From Aquila chrysaetos chrysaetos (lineage: Eukaryota; Chordata; Aves; Accipitriformes; Accipitridae): a stretch of 64,000 nucleotides of DNA. The DNA is taken from NCBI RefSeq assembly GCF_900496995.4, contig NC_044019.1:806001-870000 (forward strand). The letters are read 5' to 3'. The notes under the pieces are model-generated. The model saw nothing but the letters and a program-made list of their open reading frames with translations. It was not told the origin of the DNA and searched no databases. Position 1 is the stretch's first letter, and the number at the start of each line of letters is the position of its first letter. Positions 32,689 to 52,220 of this stretch are shown here, piece after piece. The position numbers were made by a program, and so were the translations under genes.

Positions 32689-34685
32689 TTTATTCATATA
32701 ACACAAGTTCTTACTTTGCCATGGCTTTCACATGGCTGCCTCCATTCAAGTACATAAACTATATACTGCATAATGATACAGAAAGTTCAGTAAAATGTCA
32801 GCTTGTGAGTATAAAATGTTAATCTTCTGATTGCAAGAGAAGAAGCATATATCAGCATTCCACCAGAAAAACAAAAACCACGATGCCAAGTAACACAATG
32901 GCTGAGTCAAGACTAGTACTAATTAAAAACAGCATCAAGCAGCAAGTTGCTGGACAATAACATTAAAAACCATTTTTCCTGTAATTTACAAATATGCAAA
33001 GTATCAGGTTACTTAAAATTAAGAAGCATTTTGCTTACTAACATGAAACATTACTAATTTGTAATGTATCATAATTAACCAGGTATACAGGTTTCTGTGT
33101 CCCTGTGGTTTTTATGGCACATGGTGCCAGTTTGGGTAGGTCACTCCTTGGACAGTCAGAGGGAAGAACAGTAATAGACAAAACCATTCCTGAAGAGGGT
33201 TCTCAGAAACAGCTGTATTCCACTCTCCCCTTCATAGTTTGCCACTCAACAACCTTGGTTTAACCACAAGATGGACATATTTAAAAAACATAACAGAAAA
33301 CACAGATACAATGTGTATCAACAAATCAACTGCTTCTGGCCTGCAAGTGCAAGAAACATCTTTGCATTCTAAGCACAGTGAAATTCCAGGACCAGAACCA
33401 ATTACTACAGCAATTGGGTTTGCATATTTAAAATTGTTACAGTATCTACAGTAAAAAACATCTTACAGAGTAAGAGGGAATGAAAGGGGAACAGTCTTAC
33501 CAAATAAGTCTTAGTCTACATTTTTGGATGCTGCTATAGATTGACGAAGCTGAAGGGGACAGGAAAACATGAGTAAGAAGATGAAGCAACAGCTTTACAG
33601 AGAAAAATACTAAGGAATCCTCAGGAACAGTACTGGCAGCAGTCCAGACATGACTACAGCTGTTTTACTGAATGCTCAAAACTATTGCTGTCTGAAAACA
33701 AAAGGCACAACATCATAAATCCTCCTTGTCAGTGTTGTACAGAGATAGCCTAAGACAGGTTACCAGGCAAGGTCAATGTTTTAGAGCAGCATCAACAGCG
33801 TGGTCATCCACGTGTTCTGACAACTGCATTTTTCAGCAAATGCCAAACACACAACTTGCATGTAGCTTTGAAGCAGTGTCAGGCCTCTCATCCTGAGAAA
33901 GGATTGCACTCCTAGCTCCTCTTATTTCTGGGAGCTGAGCAGCTTGCTAAGCACTTGTGCTACATATTGGAGAATGACCTCATCTCAGGAAGGTAACCTT
34001 AAGTGGGAGGGGTATGGGAAGCATCATTAAAGAAGTGCACCAATAAAACCAAATTAAAGTCAATAAAACCTAGCTTCATACTATATTTATAAACCAACAT
34101 TTTCCACAGATCTGCATGGCAGTAGTTACTAAAGAGGCTTAGTTAAGAGCTAAGAACAGCCTTGACAATGCATTTCAGTCTTCACAAATAAGCCTCACGC
34201 CACTGCAAAGGTAGTACCCCCTTATCTTTCACAAGCCCCCCCCCCCCCCCTCCCGCCCCGGGAGTCCTCCCTCCATATGCCTGATAATTCACTAAGCCAT
34301 CTCAAAACTGAAGCTAATGGGAGGAGCAAGGTCACATTCAGTTCTGAACAACTGTAGGAATTTAGGGTGTGTCTGACTCACCACACAATCCCAAAGGAAA
34401 AATCCTGCTCTGAAGCTGCAGCCTCTTCTCCTGTTCAGCACCCAGAGCCTCTTCAACAGCCTCTGGGGAAGATGGGACCCTAGGGTGCTCTCACCTCTCT
34501 AAGAGGGGCACACTGTCATGTCTAGACCAGAATTTGCTGTGAGCAAATCTGGTATCCAGCCTCCAACTGGAGCCTGGTATTTCCAAGGAAAAAGGAGGAG
34601 CCCTCAGAAGGCATCTACGGCAGCTACAGAGTGCAAACACTGCCTCTCAAGCTTTTCACATGCCTGGCTGCCCTCAGCTTCTGCC
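32689..34685 (-). other. ZC3H12A 3' untranslated region, AATAAA at 32689-32694
   Basis: Two kilobases of non-coding sequence follow the ZC3H12A stop on the minus strand. It ends at TTTATT (32689-32694), read as AATAAA. A C15 run sits at 34236-34250. An inverted repeat GCCATG-N7-CATGGC lies near 32719-32737. Mammalian ZC3H12A mRNA is controlled by Regnase-1 itself through 3'-UTR stem-loops. I did not find a convincing pyrimidine-purine-pyrimidine-loop hairpin by eye. Confidence 0.6.
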
Positions 34686-41449
<6,764 letters not shown>

Positions 41450-41693
41450 GGCTCCCCGCGGGGGACTGCCGGCCTCCGCTCACGCCACGGACCTGCGGGC
41501 CAAGACGGGCGTTAGCAGCGGGCCCCGGCCCGGCCTCCGCGGGGCCCAGCCGGGGCCGGGCCGCGGCGTGCCGGGCTGGGCCGGGCCCCCCCCTCCCCGA
41601 AGCCGCCCGCCCCTCTTACCGGCCTGCCGCCGACGGGCCGCCGCTGCGCCTCCATGGGGCCGGAGCGGGCCGGGCGGCGGCCGCCGCTTTATA
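41450..41693 (-). promoter_or_regulatory. ZC3H12A core promoter with TATA box and 5' UTR exon
   Basis: TATAAA on the minus strand (41688-41693) sits inside a CpG island. A non-coding first exon would run from about 41660 to 41620, ending in CCG|GTAAGAG. The acceptor at 41493-41495 (CAG) opens the coding exon with a 43-base leader. TATA boxes are typical of inducible genes, which fits the NF-kB/cytokine induction known for mammalian ZC3H12A. The transcription start is inferred from TATA spacing. Confidence 0.65.
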
Positions 41694-42180
41694 CCGGGGC
41701 CCGGGCAGCGCCGCGCCAAGGCGGAAGGGCAGAGCGGGCGGGGGCGGAGCGGCGGCCGCTTCCCGGTCCGCCCCGCGTCCCGCCCGGCCCCGGCCCCCGG
41801 CCCCGGCGTGCGGCCTCGCCTGGGACCCGCCGCCGGGCCTACCGCTGCCCGGGCGAGCAGAGCGGCGCGGGGCCGGCACTCGGCCGCCCCCCCCGGCCCC
41901 TGCGGTTCCCTTTGGTCCCCTCCCAGCCCCGCCGATGCCTCCTTGCGGAACAACCCCGGCAGGGGCAGGTCCCTGCCGCAAACACCTGGGCTTTATGCAA
42001 ATCGTGTTGCAATGCGGGCAGATTTGCCCCGACAAGCGCGGTCCGTAGGGAAACGCTCCCCTCCGCTTCCCGCTCCCCGCCCCCCCCCGGGGCCGGTCCC
42101 CGCGGCCCGGCAGGCTGCCCGGCACGGGGGGGGGGACGAGCGGGGCGGGGGCCGCGGCAAAGGCCCGAGTTGGCGAAGGC
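41694..42180 (-). promoter_or_regulatory. ZC3H12A upstream CpG island with an octamer site
   Basis: The CpG-rich sequence of the ZC3H12A island (about 40620-42180) continues upstream of the TATA box. A perfect octamer ATGCAAAT lies at 41995-42002, about 300 bp upstream, followed by TTGCAAT, a C/EBP-like half site. I found no perfect NF-kB decamer by eye. Function is inferred. Confidence 0.45.
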
Positions 42181-45100
42181 AGGCAGGTCCTGCGTGGAGG
42201 AGGGCGAGGCGGGTGGAGGAGATGGTTTCTCGGAGGGTTTGCCAGCGAGTCCCTGGCTGCTGTCGCTCTGAGGTTAAAAGCGTTAAAACATGAAAACTCC
42301 GCTCCCGGCCCTTTCTTTACTTCCCCCGCCACCGTCAGAGGTGGATGTCCAGTGGTAATTGAGTCCCAGAGCTCCCGAAGCGTGTGCTCGGTGCTTCCCG
42401 AGAGAGCGCGCATCTCCTGACCGGTACGGGGTGTAAGGTGGTACCAACCTGCTGCCCCTCACCATCTTAAAGACCAGGCTTTGGCACAGGAGCTGTCAGG
42501 AAAACATCGCTCCAGCCCCGGTGCGCTCAGCGCCCAGTCAGAAGGCAGAGCAGACCCGCGAGCTGAAACTGGAAAGGGAGGAAAATGGGACGCAGGGCAG
42601 GGGACGGTGGGTCGTGTCAGGTGCAGGGACAATCCTGCAGTCACCAAGGAGTCGCTGAGGATGCGCTGCTGCTGTTTAAGCCAAGCCTAAGCTGTAGGCA
42701 TCTTTAGGCAGAAGGAACGTGCGAATGCGCAACCGCAAGCTTCGGGCACATCAGCGAAGGTGCTCCGTGTATTGTCGTGTTCTGTATGAGCTGCGCTTCC
42801 AGCGGCAGGTGCTTGGACACAACGTACGGTGACACTGAAGCCACCTGATGGGTGGACATGGCAGAGCGCGGTCGGGGGTGCTAGGCTGCTTGCTAGCTGC
42901 GGCTCCTGGCGTGGTGGCCCGTCCTGCGCCGGCGGTGACCAGCCCAGAGGTTGCCCACACAGGCTGCACGCCGGGCGTGCACCGCGCAGGAGGCTGGAGT
43001 CTCTGACACACGCCTCTTGCACCACTTTGATCCTGGTGTGATGCAGGTGGCTGTGATTCAGCCGGTGGAGGCTTATCAGCCCCGGCTTTTGGAGGAGGTA
43101 AGAGCCAACAGGAAGCATCTGTCAGCCACCCGTACCTGTCCCCCGACTATTCACTGAAGCCACCCTTGCACGCTGTACGCAACTGCAGGAATTGAACTAA
43201 CATTTCACAATGTGCAAAAATTTTACATCTCTGACTTCTGATTAATCATTCCTAAACGGTTTAATGAAGGTAGTTGCAAATTTGCTTTCCTGAGGCCACG
43301 TACCAGCGCCCAACTTAAGAGCAAGGGAACTCTCCCAGTTACAGGAATACATTTGCATTCATCTTCCTTGTGGTTACCCTGAAACAATCATTTTTTCTTG
43401 TCTCTGGCCATGTCTGAAACCGCACTGTGTACTCAACAGTAACACACACACAGAGGCTAGATTCAGATCAGAGATAATATCCTTAGTCAGTACTTAAGTA
43501 GGTGCTTTCCCAACTCTTCTTTCCCTTGGAATCTACTCCAGTCAGCATGAATCTAGCATTGTTTGTGTGCTTTTGCTTCCAGGCTAAAGTCTATTGCATC
43601 AAAAAGTATGGCCACAGATGTGCTTTTTATAGGAATTACCCCAAGTTAAGAGCCACAAAGCTGGATCTTCTGATTTATGCAAAGCAGTGACAGCAACTGC
43701 ATGCTGCCTCTTTTGATTTGGTAAGAAGAGAAGCCAGGACAGAGAGAGGGTCTGTTGGCTTCTCCACCCTAAGGGTCAAAAGGGGTCATATGCTGGCCAC
43801 ACCCCAAAATTCCCAGTGGTTACTTTTGATTTTTTTTTCCTTTTTCACATTTGCAAACTGCTTTGAAGAGAAAGTGCTTCAGTTATTTGGCATTGCAAGG
43901 GCCGTTGTGGAGGCTGCAGCTTCTGAGGATATGAAGATCTCCAGAGCCAAGCCTCTGCTAGGATCACTGGTACACCGAGACCCTTCGCTACCATGTACAG
44001 GCAGGAGACTTTCTTTCTTCCCTGAGGCACACGAAGGGTCCCCTGCGCAGGGAGAGGGGCTGGAAGAGCAGAGCTGACCCACAGCTGCTGGTGAGGAAGA
44101 CTCCTACGGCTTCTCAGTTCCAGAGCAAGAAACCAGCTCTCACTTAATTGCTGTGATTTGAAAGTGTATTGACCCGCTCCACTACGCAGCACAGAGGAGG
44201 AGGTATTGTGGTTAAATTCCTTGTGCAAACAAGCCTGGAGTGTTTTCAGGGCCAGTCACTCCTCGGCTCCACTGTCCCCTGGACCTCATAACGGCGCGGC
44301 TGCTGCGGTGCCGCCTGCGCGGTGGTTTCCAGGAACCAGCGGCCGTCCTGCTTCCTCCAAACGCACCCGAGGGTCCCTGCCCCTCTCCGCTCACCCGGGG
44401 GTGTCATATCCAGCAGGACTTCAGTAAAGCCACTGCCCAGGGAACAGTACCCTGCAGAAAACCATGATCGCAGCAGCCTGCTGATACCGAGTTTGGAGCA
44501 GCGAGTTGTTCTGCAGTGGGGAATGCCAGAGGAGCTGCAGAACAGAGAATCGGTCTGAGGGGAGGGAAGGGAGCCATATTCAGAGGAGCCTAAATAGCAC
44601 CAAGTCTGCCAGACACATGCCAACAACCATTTTGTGGATTTCGTAAGGGGTACTGAGCACCTCCATGGTGTTTCGCAGAAGCGCTTTCCAACTTGCACAC
44701 GCCGCTTCTGTGTCCAGATACCAACAAACACCACTTTGTTTTGGGAAAGGCATCTTGCACAGCTGATTTTTTGTGTTGTGCACCAGAGGTCAGGCCCTCA
44801 TCTCACAGCGATCTGACTGACTTTCTGCTGGGCTGGTGGGGTTGGGTGGTGTGCCTGGGGACGCAGCCCCGACACCCGGGCTGAGGCGTCCGGTGGGGCT
44901 TGCTGGGGAGGCTCGGCTGGGGAGCAGCGGGGCTGAGCAGGAGGGAGCACCGTGCCAGCAGTCGGGCGGCCGCCTTGTCCCCTTTCTGCCGCGGGACGGG
45001 CCGTCCGCGGGCACTGCTGGGCTGCCGAGCGGTGCTCGTGCCTCCGTCCTGCCGCAAGATATCCGCGCCCACAGGAAAGCGGTGGAAATCCCCTCTGCAG

Positions 45101-48100
45101 CGCACGCATGCACGGGGCCTTTCCTGAGGAGGAACTTGTGAGAGCAAAGGGGGGGACAGCGGGCAGGCAAGACCAGATGCTAGACCACAGGATGTGCCCA
45201 GCTGCACCAGGCTGGGTATCAAGGGCAGCCAGCAGCGCCTTGTGCTGCTGAAGGGTTATCTGTCTGAATCAGGGCTTCTAGTAAGCGAAAAAGGGAACAA
45301 AAGCTTGCAGGGGCAGCCATGACAGCGAGGTAGCCTGTGATAGCAGGAGCCCTGTCCTGGGGATGGGCTCCGTGCCTCCCAGTCCTCTGTGTCCTTCCAC
45401 TTCTCTGCTGACTCAGCGTAAGCTTTCCACCAGTCTGGTTCCTTGCTCATGAACAAGTCTCGTAAAATCCTGACATCACATTTTTCTAGGGATTTTTCTA
45501 GGGATTACCACTCCCATGTCCTGGATTTTAAAGGAAGAGCTCATCCTCTGGCAAAGCCTTTCATCTCCCACTCGCACATTTAACGCAGTCAAAATAGGTG
45601 GTATTCAAGGATCTTATTATCCGCTGGCGGGGAAGAAGCTGGCCTCGTGCCAGTTGCTTGGGAAGAGATGCCAACGCTACAAAACTATTGCTAACCAGCC
45701 TCAATCAGGAGCCTTGTCAGCAAAGTGGCCATGGACCTGGCTTGCCTACCTACGGAAGCTCAAGGCAGCTAACTTGCTTTTAAAAATGGGCTAATTAAAC
45801 CTCATTTATAAATACCTACATGGGACTACTTAATGTTAATTAAGGACAATTTAAATGGCCTTATTTAGTAGCATTTGGGAGTAAATTAAACTGAATTAAG
45901 GCCACTTTAATTCTGAATGAGAGTTTTATGCAGAATTTTAATGCTCTTTAATCCACTTTAGATTTAGTTACTTCAATTTAACTTTCTTAACAGTCCTGTG
46001 TAGGCAAGCCCTGAGCAATGAGGGGCAGGTATCCGTACCTGCTCAGAGCCTGAGCTCATGCCTACAGCCTGTCTGGGTGGGGACGGGGCTGGGGCTGGCT
46101 GTCTTGGGATCTGTGCGTTCCCGACAGCGTTGGGATCGAAAATCCCCTGCTCATCTGCGGAGTGACCTAATGGCTCGTCTCACCGCACTTACCAACGTGT
46201 GCTCCTGGGTGATGCGAACAATACCCAGTAGATGAACTGAATCCTCCCATCACCTGCAAAGTAGGGATTCAAGAGGCTGGCAGAGCTGCACCTGAATTTT
46301 CTTTTACAGTGGGCAGTATAATTTATTACACAGTACTGAGCACATCCAGGAATTAAAGGAAAAAACAAGTGATGATTTATGCCCTTTCTTTGGAAGAGGG
46401 TCACCATGCCTCACGAGGAAAGCCGAGCAATAATGCTGGAAGGAAAGCTTAGCAACATCCCGTTATAGCAGTTTGCTTTTATAGCTGCAACCACTCACAT
46501 TTATGGAGATGCTGATTGAGAGACCATCTGCTTCTCTTGCTTGCCTCAATAAAGATGTCTCTGATGGCAGCATCATAGCTCGTTGCTAGAGTGAGAACCC
46601 ATCAGCTGATGCATCGCTCCAGTCTGGAAGCGTGCCCAGCGGAGGCACCAGTGGGAAGGTCACCCCCCCCCCTCGCGCAGGCCAGCTCCGCTCCTGTGCA
46701 CGCGCGTTGGGCAAGAGCTCTTGGCCTCCCGACCCTGGTGCTACGTGCCTTAGTGATTCAAGAGGAGAAAAGGTAGCTCAAGTCTTCCCAGAAAAAAGGA
46801 AAATGTAGCAAGGGAGAACTAGAGGAGAAGCTAAACAAGGATTTGCAGAACTTACATTTTGAGCCTGTATGCCCACAGTACTCACCGCATTGCTTGCTGT
46901 CTTCCCAGTGCCACCTTCATCCACGAGCATGGGATTCCTTTGCAGCTGCAGACAAATAGACTGATTTTTCTCTGAAATATTCTCTCTTGAACTTATTCCC
47001 TGGCTTTTAAGGAGATCCTCACAAGCACTCTGCAGAGTAACTTACTCCCTGTGTAGCCCGAGGGCTCCCTGCAGAGTAGATGTGTTTCGGAGGCTATCGC
47101 TTGCTCTGGAGGAGAGCACACACTCCTGAGGGACCACGCCAGAGTAATTTATATGGCTGTCACTGTGACTGCCTGTGTGCCTGACTAGACACGGCCTTAG
47201 GTACTACTCCGAGTAAGCAGCCTTGATCTCTACCTTTGGTCTTAGTGAATGATGGCATTAAGTTATAGGAGGACGGGCTTATTTCCTCAGTGACAGATGG
47301 ATCAGGCACACCCTGACTATTTTTTTCTCTTGCTCTTCCATCACAGAAAAGAGCCATCCTTTCAAGGTCTTTTTGACTATAAGTCTGTTATTGTTGAGGG
47401 TTGGAGTGACAGAGACAGCAGAAGCCTTACCATCACCCAGGCTGTCCCAGGTGCAGCATGCGGTGCTGCGCGAGTGTGTGAGGTCTTGGCTGACCAGCCG
47501 GGGATGGTGACCCTGCAAGGGGGCTGCGAAATGAATCCTCCCCGTCTGTCCCACTCTAGGGCTCTGCAGCTCGGTGTGCATCTCCTGAGGTCTTCCATGA
47601 AAAGTAAAATTGCACACCAGCAAGGCACTGACAGACCACGGCTGGTCTCAGACAAGTCCCAGGAAATCCTGCCGCCGACCATCCTGGCAGCAAGGAAAGC
47701 GCTTGGCTGGACCTGGGAAAGCGGTTCCTCCACACCTCTGTGCCAAAGCCAGGGAGGATTGGTCGCACTGCCCCTGCCCTGGATGCATCAGTGACTCGAT
47801 ATCTGGATAATTCCTCTCTGCTGTGATCACCTCATCCCAGCAGATGTGTTTAACAGAAGTACCCAGAGAATTGGCACTCAGGTAGTACCCTCTCCTTTCT
47901 GAAGCAGCACTCCTGACTTACCGGGTAACCTCGGGTTTACCACAGCAGAGTCAAAAGCAGAGAGAAGCAACAGACTCAACTAATAAATAATGATGGGGAA
48001 AACCAAGCAGTTACGCAAGTGTCTGTGACAGCAGCTATTTACCGTTTTGCTAAGCCGTTCCCAGTCACAGCCCCTCTGCCGGAAAATGACAGCTGTCCCT

Positions 48101-51100
48101 TTCTCCAGAAACATCCCTGCCTGCTCAGCCCAAGTTTTGTTCAGATGCAGCATCAGCAGCCACAGATTTGCTCTACTCTGACATGCCTGGGAGCGTTTAC
48201 TACTTCAGAGCTAAAAGAATAATAGAAGTTGAACAAACATTTCATGGTATTAACATAAGATGTTTAAATAGACAGTCACAGAATATTTTATCCCACCCAG
48301 AGCAATGTGAAGAGCAGAAGATTTATGCCTATTGCTGAGCAAATACCTCTCAAGAAGTCACTTCCATCTGGGAAGCAGTTTTTGTTCTAAGGAACTGAAA
48401 GCAGAGCACACCTGAGACAAGCGAGCGGCAGGCAGCAGTGCCGGGAGCTCTCCTGCTCTTCCCCTCCAGGGATAACGGAGGATCCTACAGAGCAGACCTC
48501 ACCTGGGGGCAGGAGATGCAGAGCTCACCGTGCCTACGCTATGGGCACGCAGAGGGGAGACGGCACAGCTACACCTCCAGAGCCCCAGCCCCCAGAAGAG
48601 CTGGCTAGGGATGCCCCTCACTCTGCAGGGAGAAGGGAGACATACGCTCTTTCCCTGTGCCCTGCACGTGTCGGGGCAGGGGACAAAGCCTCCTAAACCA
48701 TGCAGGGCTGAGATCACTGCAGGTCCCGAGGGAGAGCCCCGGTGCCCACTCACAGTCTCATGGCAGCGTGTCCATCACGTGCCTCCGGCTTGCGGGCGCG
48801 TGGTGACGTTGAGCCCCAGCTCAGCACATGGGCTGGGAGCGAGCCAGGTCAGCAAGGCTGGCTTCGCAGCGAGGCACTGAGACAGCACAGTGTCGTGGCT
48901 CATAGCTGTTAATCATCTGTAGGCACGTCTCCGGGATGAATGGAGACATGTAGCAAAAACCAGAAGTGTCAAATGCTTCATGAGAAAAGGGACACACATC
49001 CTCGTGATGTCTGCTCTGTGGTTTGTTGTTGCGTTTCCAGCCCTGAGAGCAGGAACATCCCTCTGAGTCACGGGGACATGCTCTCACCTGGCAGCTCTTG
49101 GTGCCCGCAGCAGGAGGGAGCAGCAGAGGGGCAGCCTGGGCCCTCAACTCCCGCGGCCGAGGGCACCGGTGCCAGCAGCTGCTCTCCGACAGGCCAGTCC
49201 CGAGCCGCTGCACACGCTGGTGAAGCCACCACCGTGCAATGGGAGCATTACAGGGAAGAAGGCTCTCCATCCGGGAGTGATTTCCAGATGTTCCCAGGCT
49301 GGAGTGTCTGCCCTGGGCACCCAGGAGGTCAGGGAAGGTCATCTCCAGTCCTTCCCTTATGAGCCCTGCTGAAGTCTACAAACCCAAGGGGTTAACTCCT
49401 CCACAGCAGCTTTGGGACTTCTTGTGCTAAGTGGGCTCATTGTGAACCTCTCGGGACACAGGCTGGGTCTCCCCAGTGCTCCTGTTAAAGCTGCGCGGAA
49501 TGGGAGGTCCTGGCTCTGCCAGGCACCGAGCTGAGCGCACATTGCCCATCAGGAAACTCATTTCCTCCTTTTCTGGGCCAGGACGGTGGGGTCAGCGTGG
49601 ACCCCAGACACGGGGGCCGGGTGTCACCATCGGGACTGTGCCGATGCCTGCCTGCGCAATGCGGGACAGTGCTGGCTACCCCAAAGCCCTCCCACGAGAC
49701 GGATGTGTGTCACCGGGGCAGAAAGACAAACAGACTGCACAGCTCTCCCCTCACGGCTCCCATGATGTCAGTGGCAGTGGGAGCCGCTCTGTTTGCCGAT
49801 CTGATATGACTCAGCCTGTGTCAGCGTGGCAGCTGGCAAAGCCGGCAGGCAGGGTCCAAGAGGTGGTTTCCTACCTGCTCAGGCTATAACGTAGAAAAGG
49901 TGTTAACTGCCCCACGGATCAGTGGCAAAGCTCATTCCCAACGTTTGGCAGATAGCCACAAGCGCAGACAAGGACTGAGCTGTCTGGTATTGGAGGAAAG
50001 CTCCGTGTTTCGCACACCTCGCAGCGGTTGTGCAATGTGCACAATGCAGAAGTGCAAACAGGGCTGGCCTCTCCCTCCACTTACGCTGCTATTAGAGCAG
50101 CCTGTCTCCGTGAGGCAAGACTGTGCTTTCGCTACCTTTGGCTGGGGATTTCCCCAGTGCGAGGAGTGCCGTGCTGGTGTGGAGCTGGAGCAGCCTCCGG
50201 CTGTGCCGGGCTCTGGCTGCTCCTGGGGAGCTGTGGATTTCTGCAGCATCCAGGGCATGGGGAGCTCCCTCTGGCACAGCACCGTACTCAGGATGCTGCG
50301 GCTGGTGGCTTGGGCCCCTGCCACCTCCTGTGCTGCCCAGCCCCGATCCTGGTCTGTTCAGTCCTGCTGATGTACTGCAGTGGGAAAGCACAGCCAGGCC
50401 CCAGCCTGTCTTTCCACTTTTACACAACAGTGTACAAAAGAAGTGATGTATTTATTGCAAAACAGCATCTGGAGCAGAAGACTCAAGAGACACAATACTC
50501 AGGAACAGCACGTGGGATCTGAGGTCTGTTTGTCAGACTATTTCAGTTAAGACTCGCAAGCCTTCGACAACGTCCTCCCAACCCACATGCCTGATTCATG
50601 TCTGACATCAAGTAAAGACGGTAAAGAAGTGGTTGCACTTTTAGTTTTGCTCTTTGGGACAAACTACCCCTTTTCTAATAATTAGATTTGTTTTCTCAGC
50701 CTTCCACCTAGAGGACTGAACGAGGTTTTACAATTTAGTCCAAAGTTTCTGATTGATTGTGCCCAGCACTGTGGAATAAGCATTTGGGATGAAAAGGACG
50801 ATACGATACAGCAAGTAGGTTATTGAGAAGCTAAGGCCTGGTTAATGCCATCTTCCAATCATGCTGATAAATGTGTGTTGCATTTCTGGGCTTGTCTGTC
50901 CAGTCTTATGTGCGGAAATGGAAATGTTTCCTTTGGTTTATAATCTTGAATTCTCTGTACAGTAAACACCAACAACTTCCAATCACTTAGAGCAGAATAA
51001 AACTGCTGTGCCTCTCCCAAGCTCCTGTTTGCTATCCTGCCCATTTGCAGACTTGACAGAGCAGCACATCCTTCTCTTCCTTCCTGATCTATGCGCAGTG

Positions 51101-51399
51101 TTTCCGTGAAGGGTGGAAAGTTGGCTGTTTACCAGCGATAACTGCATTTTGGTAGAAAACAAGTTTTCATGAAAGTAGGAGCCTGGCTTTCGGTTTCTGT
51201 TTAGCTTTGCTTTAGCGATGACTCTGCTCATTAATGCGCTGTTGAAATGAAGGGAAAAACCTGTGCGTGCAACAGCTCCTTAAGAAATATGAACAGTATG
51301 AACCCAGTGGTCTAGTCTAACTTCTTGCTTGGGTCGGACTCCAACTTCCTCGCCCAAATACCTAAGGAGGCATCGTGTCTCGCCAGCTCTCCCAGTGCC
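42181..51399. other. Intergenic upstream flank of ZC3H12A, no gene recognised
   Basis: Nine kilobases of mixed composition. No exon series, RNA gene or mobile element is recognisable. Noted within: an AT-rich TTAA-dense island at 45780-46000, AT-rich stretches at 43180-43460 and 50560-50900, and a tandem duplication of TTTTTCTAGGGA at about 45481-45505. Open frames up to about 160 codons look random. Confidence 0.5.
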
Positions 51400-52220
51400 T
51401 GGTCTTGCTGTCAGCGCACGCAGCGATGCTCCCCGTGGGGCTGGGGGCAGCTCGTCCCGCCGAGGGTCGGCGGAGCCGGCCTGGCGCTTCCCAGAAGGAC
51501 TGTGGAGAGCTGCAGCTCGGGCGGCGTGTCAGTGGGAGGCGAAGTGGGGGGGGGACACGACGGAGAAGGATTTCAAAGGCAAGTGCCCCGGCTGGCCCGG
51601 ACAGCCCTGCCCTTGAGGGGATGGATGGTGGCCCGAGAGAGCCGTCGGTGCGGTGGGAAGGGCGGAAAGCCCGATATTGCTGCTTAGCCCCCGGTGCCCC
51701 CCCTCGGGACCCCAGACCCGCTGCCGGGGACTCGGCCGGGCCCCGCTTCGCCCCGCGGCCCCGGGGAGGGGGGGGCCGGGGGTGCCCGGGGGGGCTCGGC
51801 GGAGCCGGAGGGCTCCACGCCGGATTCCTGCTCCCAGGCTCCCACCTAGAGGAGCGAGACGGGTGTTGCAGCCCCGGGCAGCTCGCCCGGCGCTTTGGGG
51901 GGGCCGGGACTCGGCCCGGGGGAGCGGGAGGGAGATGGGTGCTGGGGGGGGGGGGGCAGGAGGGATTGCGAGAGCCTTACCTCTGGTCTGGCTACAGCCG
52001 GCAGCCCGGGTCTGGGAAACCCGGTCTGAAATTCCCGGCGAAATGTCTCGGAGTATTTTCGAAGGGAGCAGCGTGGAGCAGGAGCAGGAGCCAGTCCCCC
52101 GCCCCGTCCTGCCCCCCCCCGGCTGCAGACCCTGCCGGGCAGCCCCGCTGCAGCCAGCCCCCGCGCTGCCACCAAACCACCCACGGGATGAGAGAGTCCG
52201 GTGCGAAGGCTGCCGAGGTG
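51400..52220. promoter_or_regulatory. Orphan CpG island
   Basis: A compact CpG- and G+C-rich block, including a G13 run near 51944-51956, stands isolated about 10 kb upstream of ZC3H12A with no recognised gene beside it. Overlapping open frames of 230-300 codons on both strands are expected from the composition. An AT-rich, conserved-looking stretch follows at once (52240-52480). It could be the promoter of an unannotated non-coding transcript or an enhancer. Boundaries are judged by eye. Confidence 0.55.
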
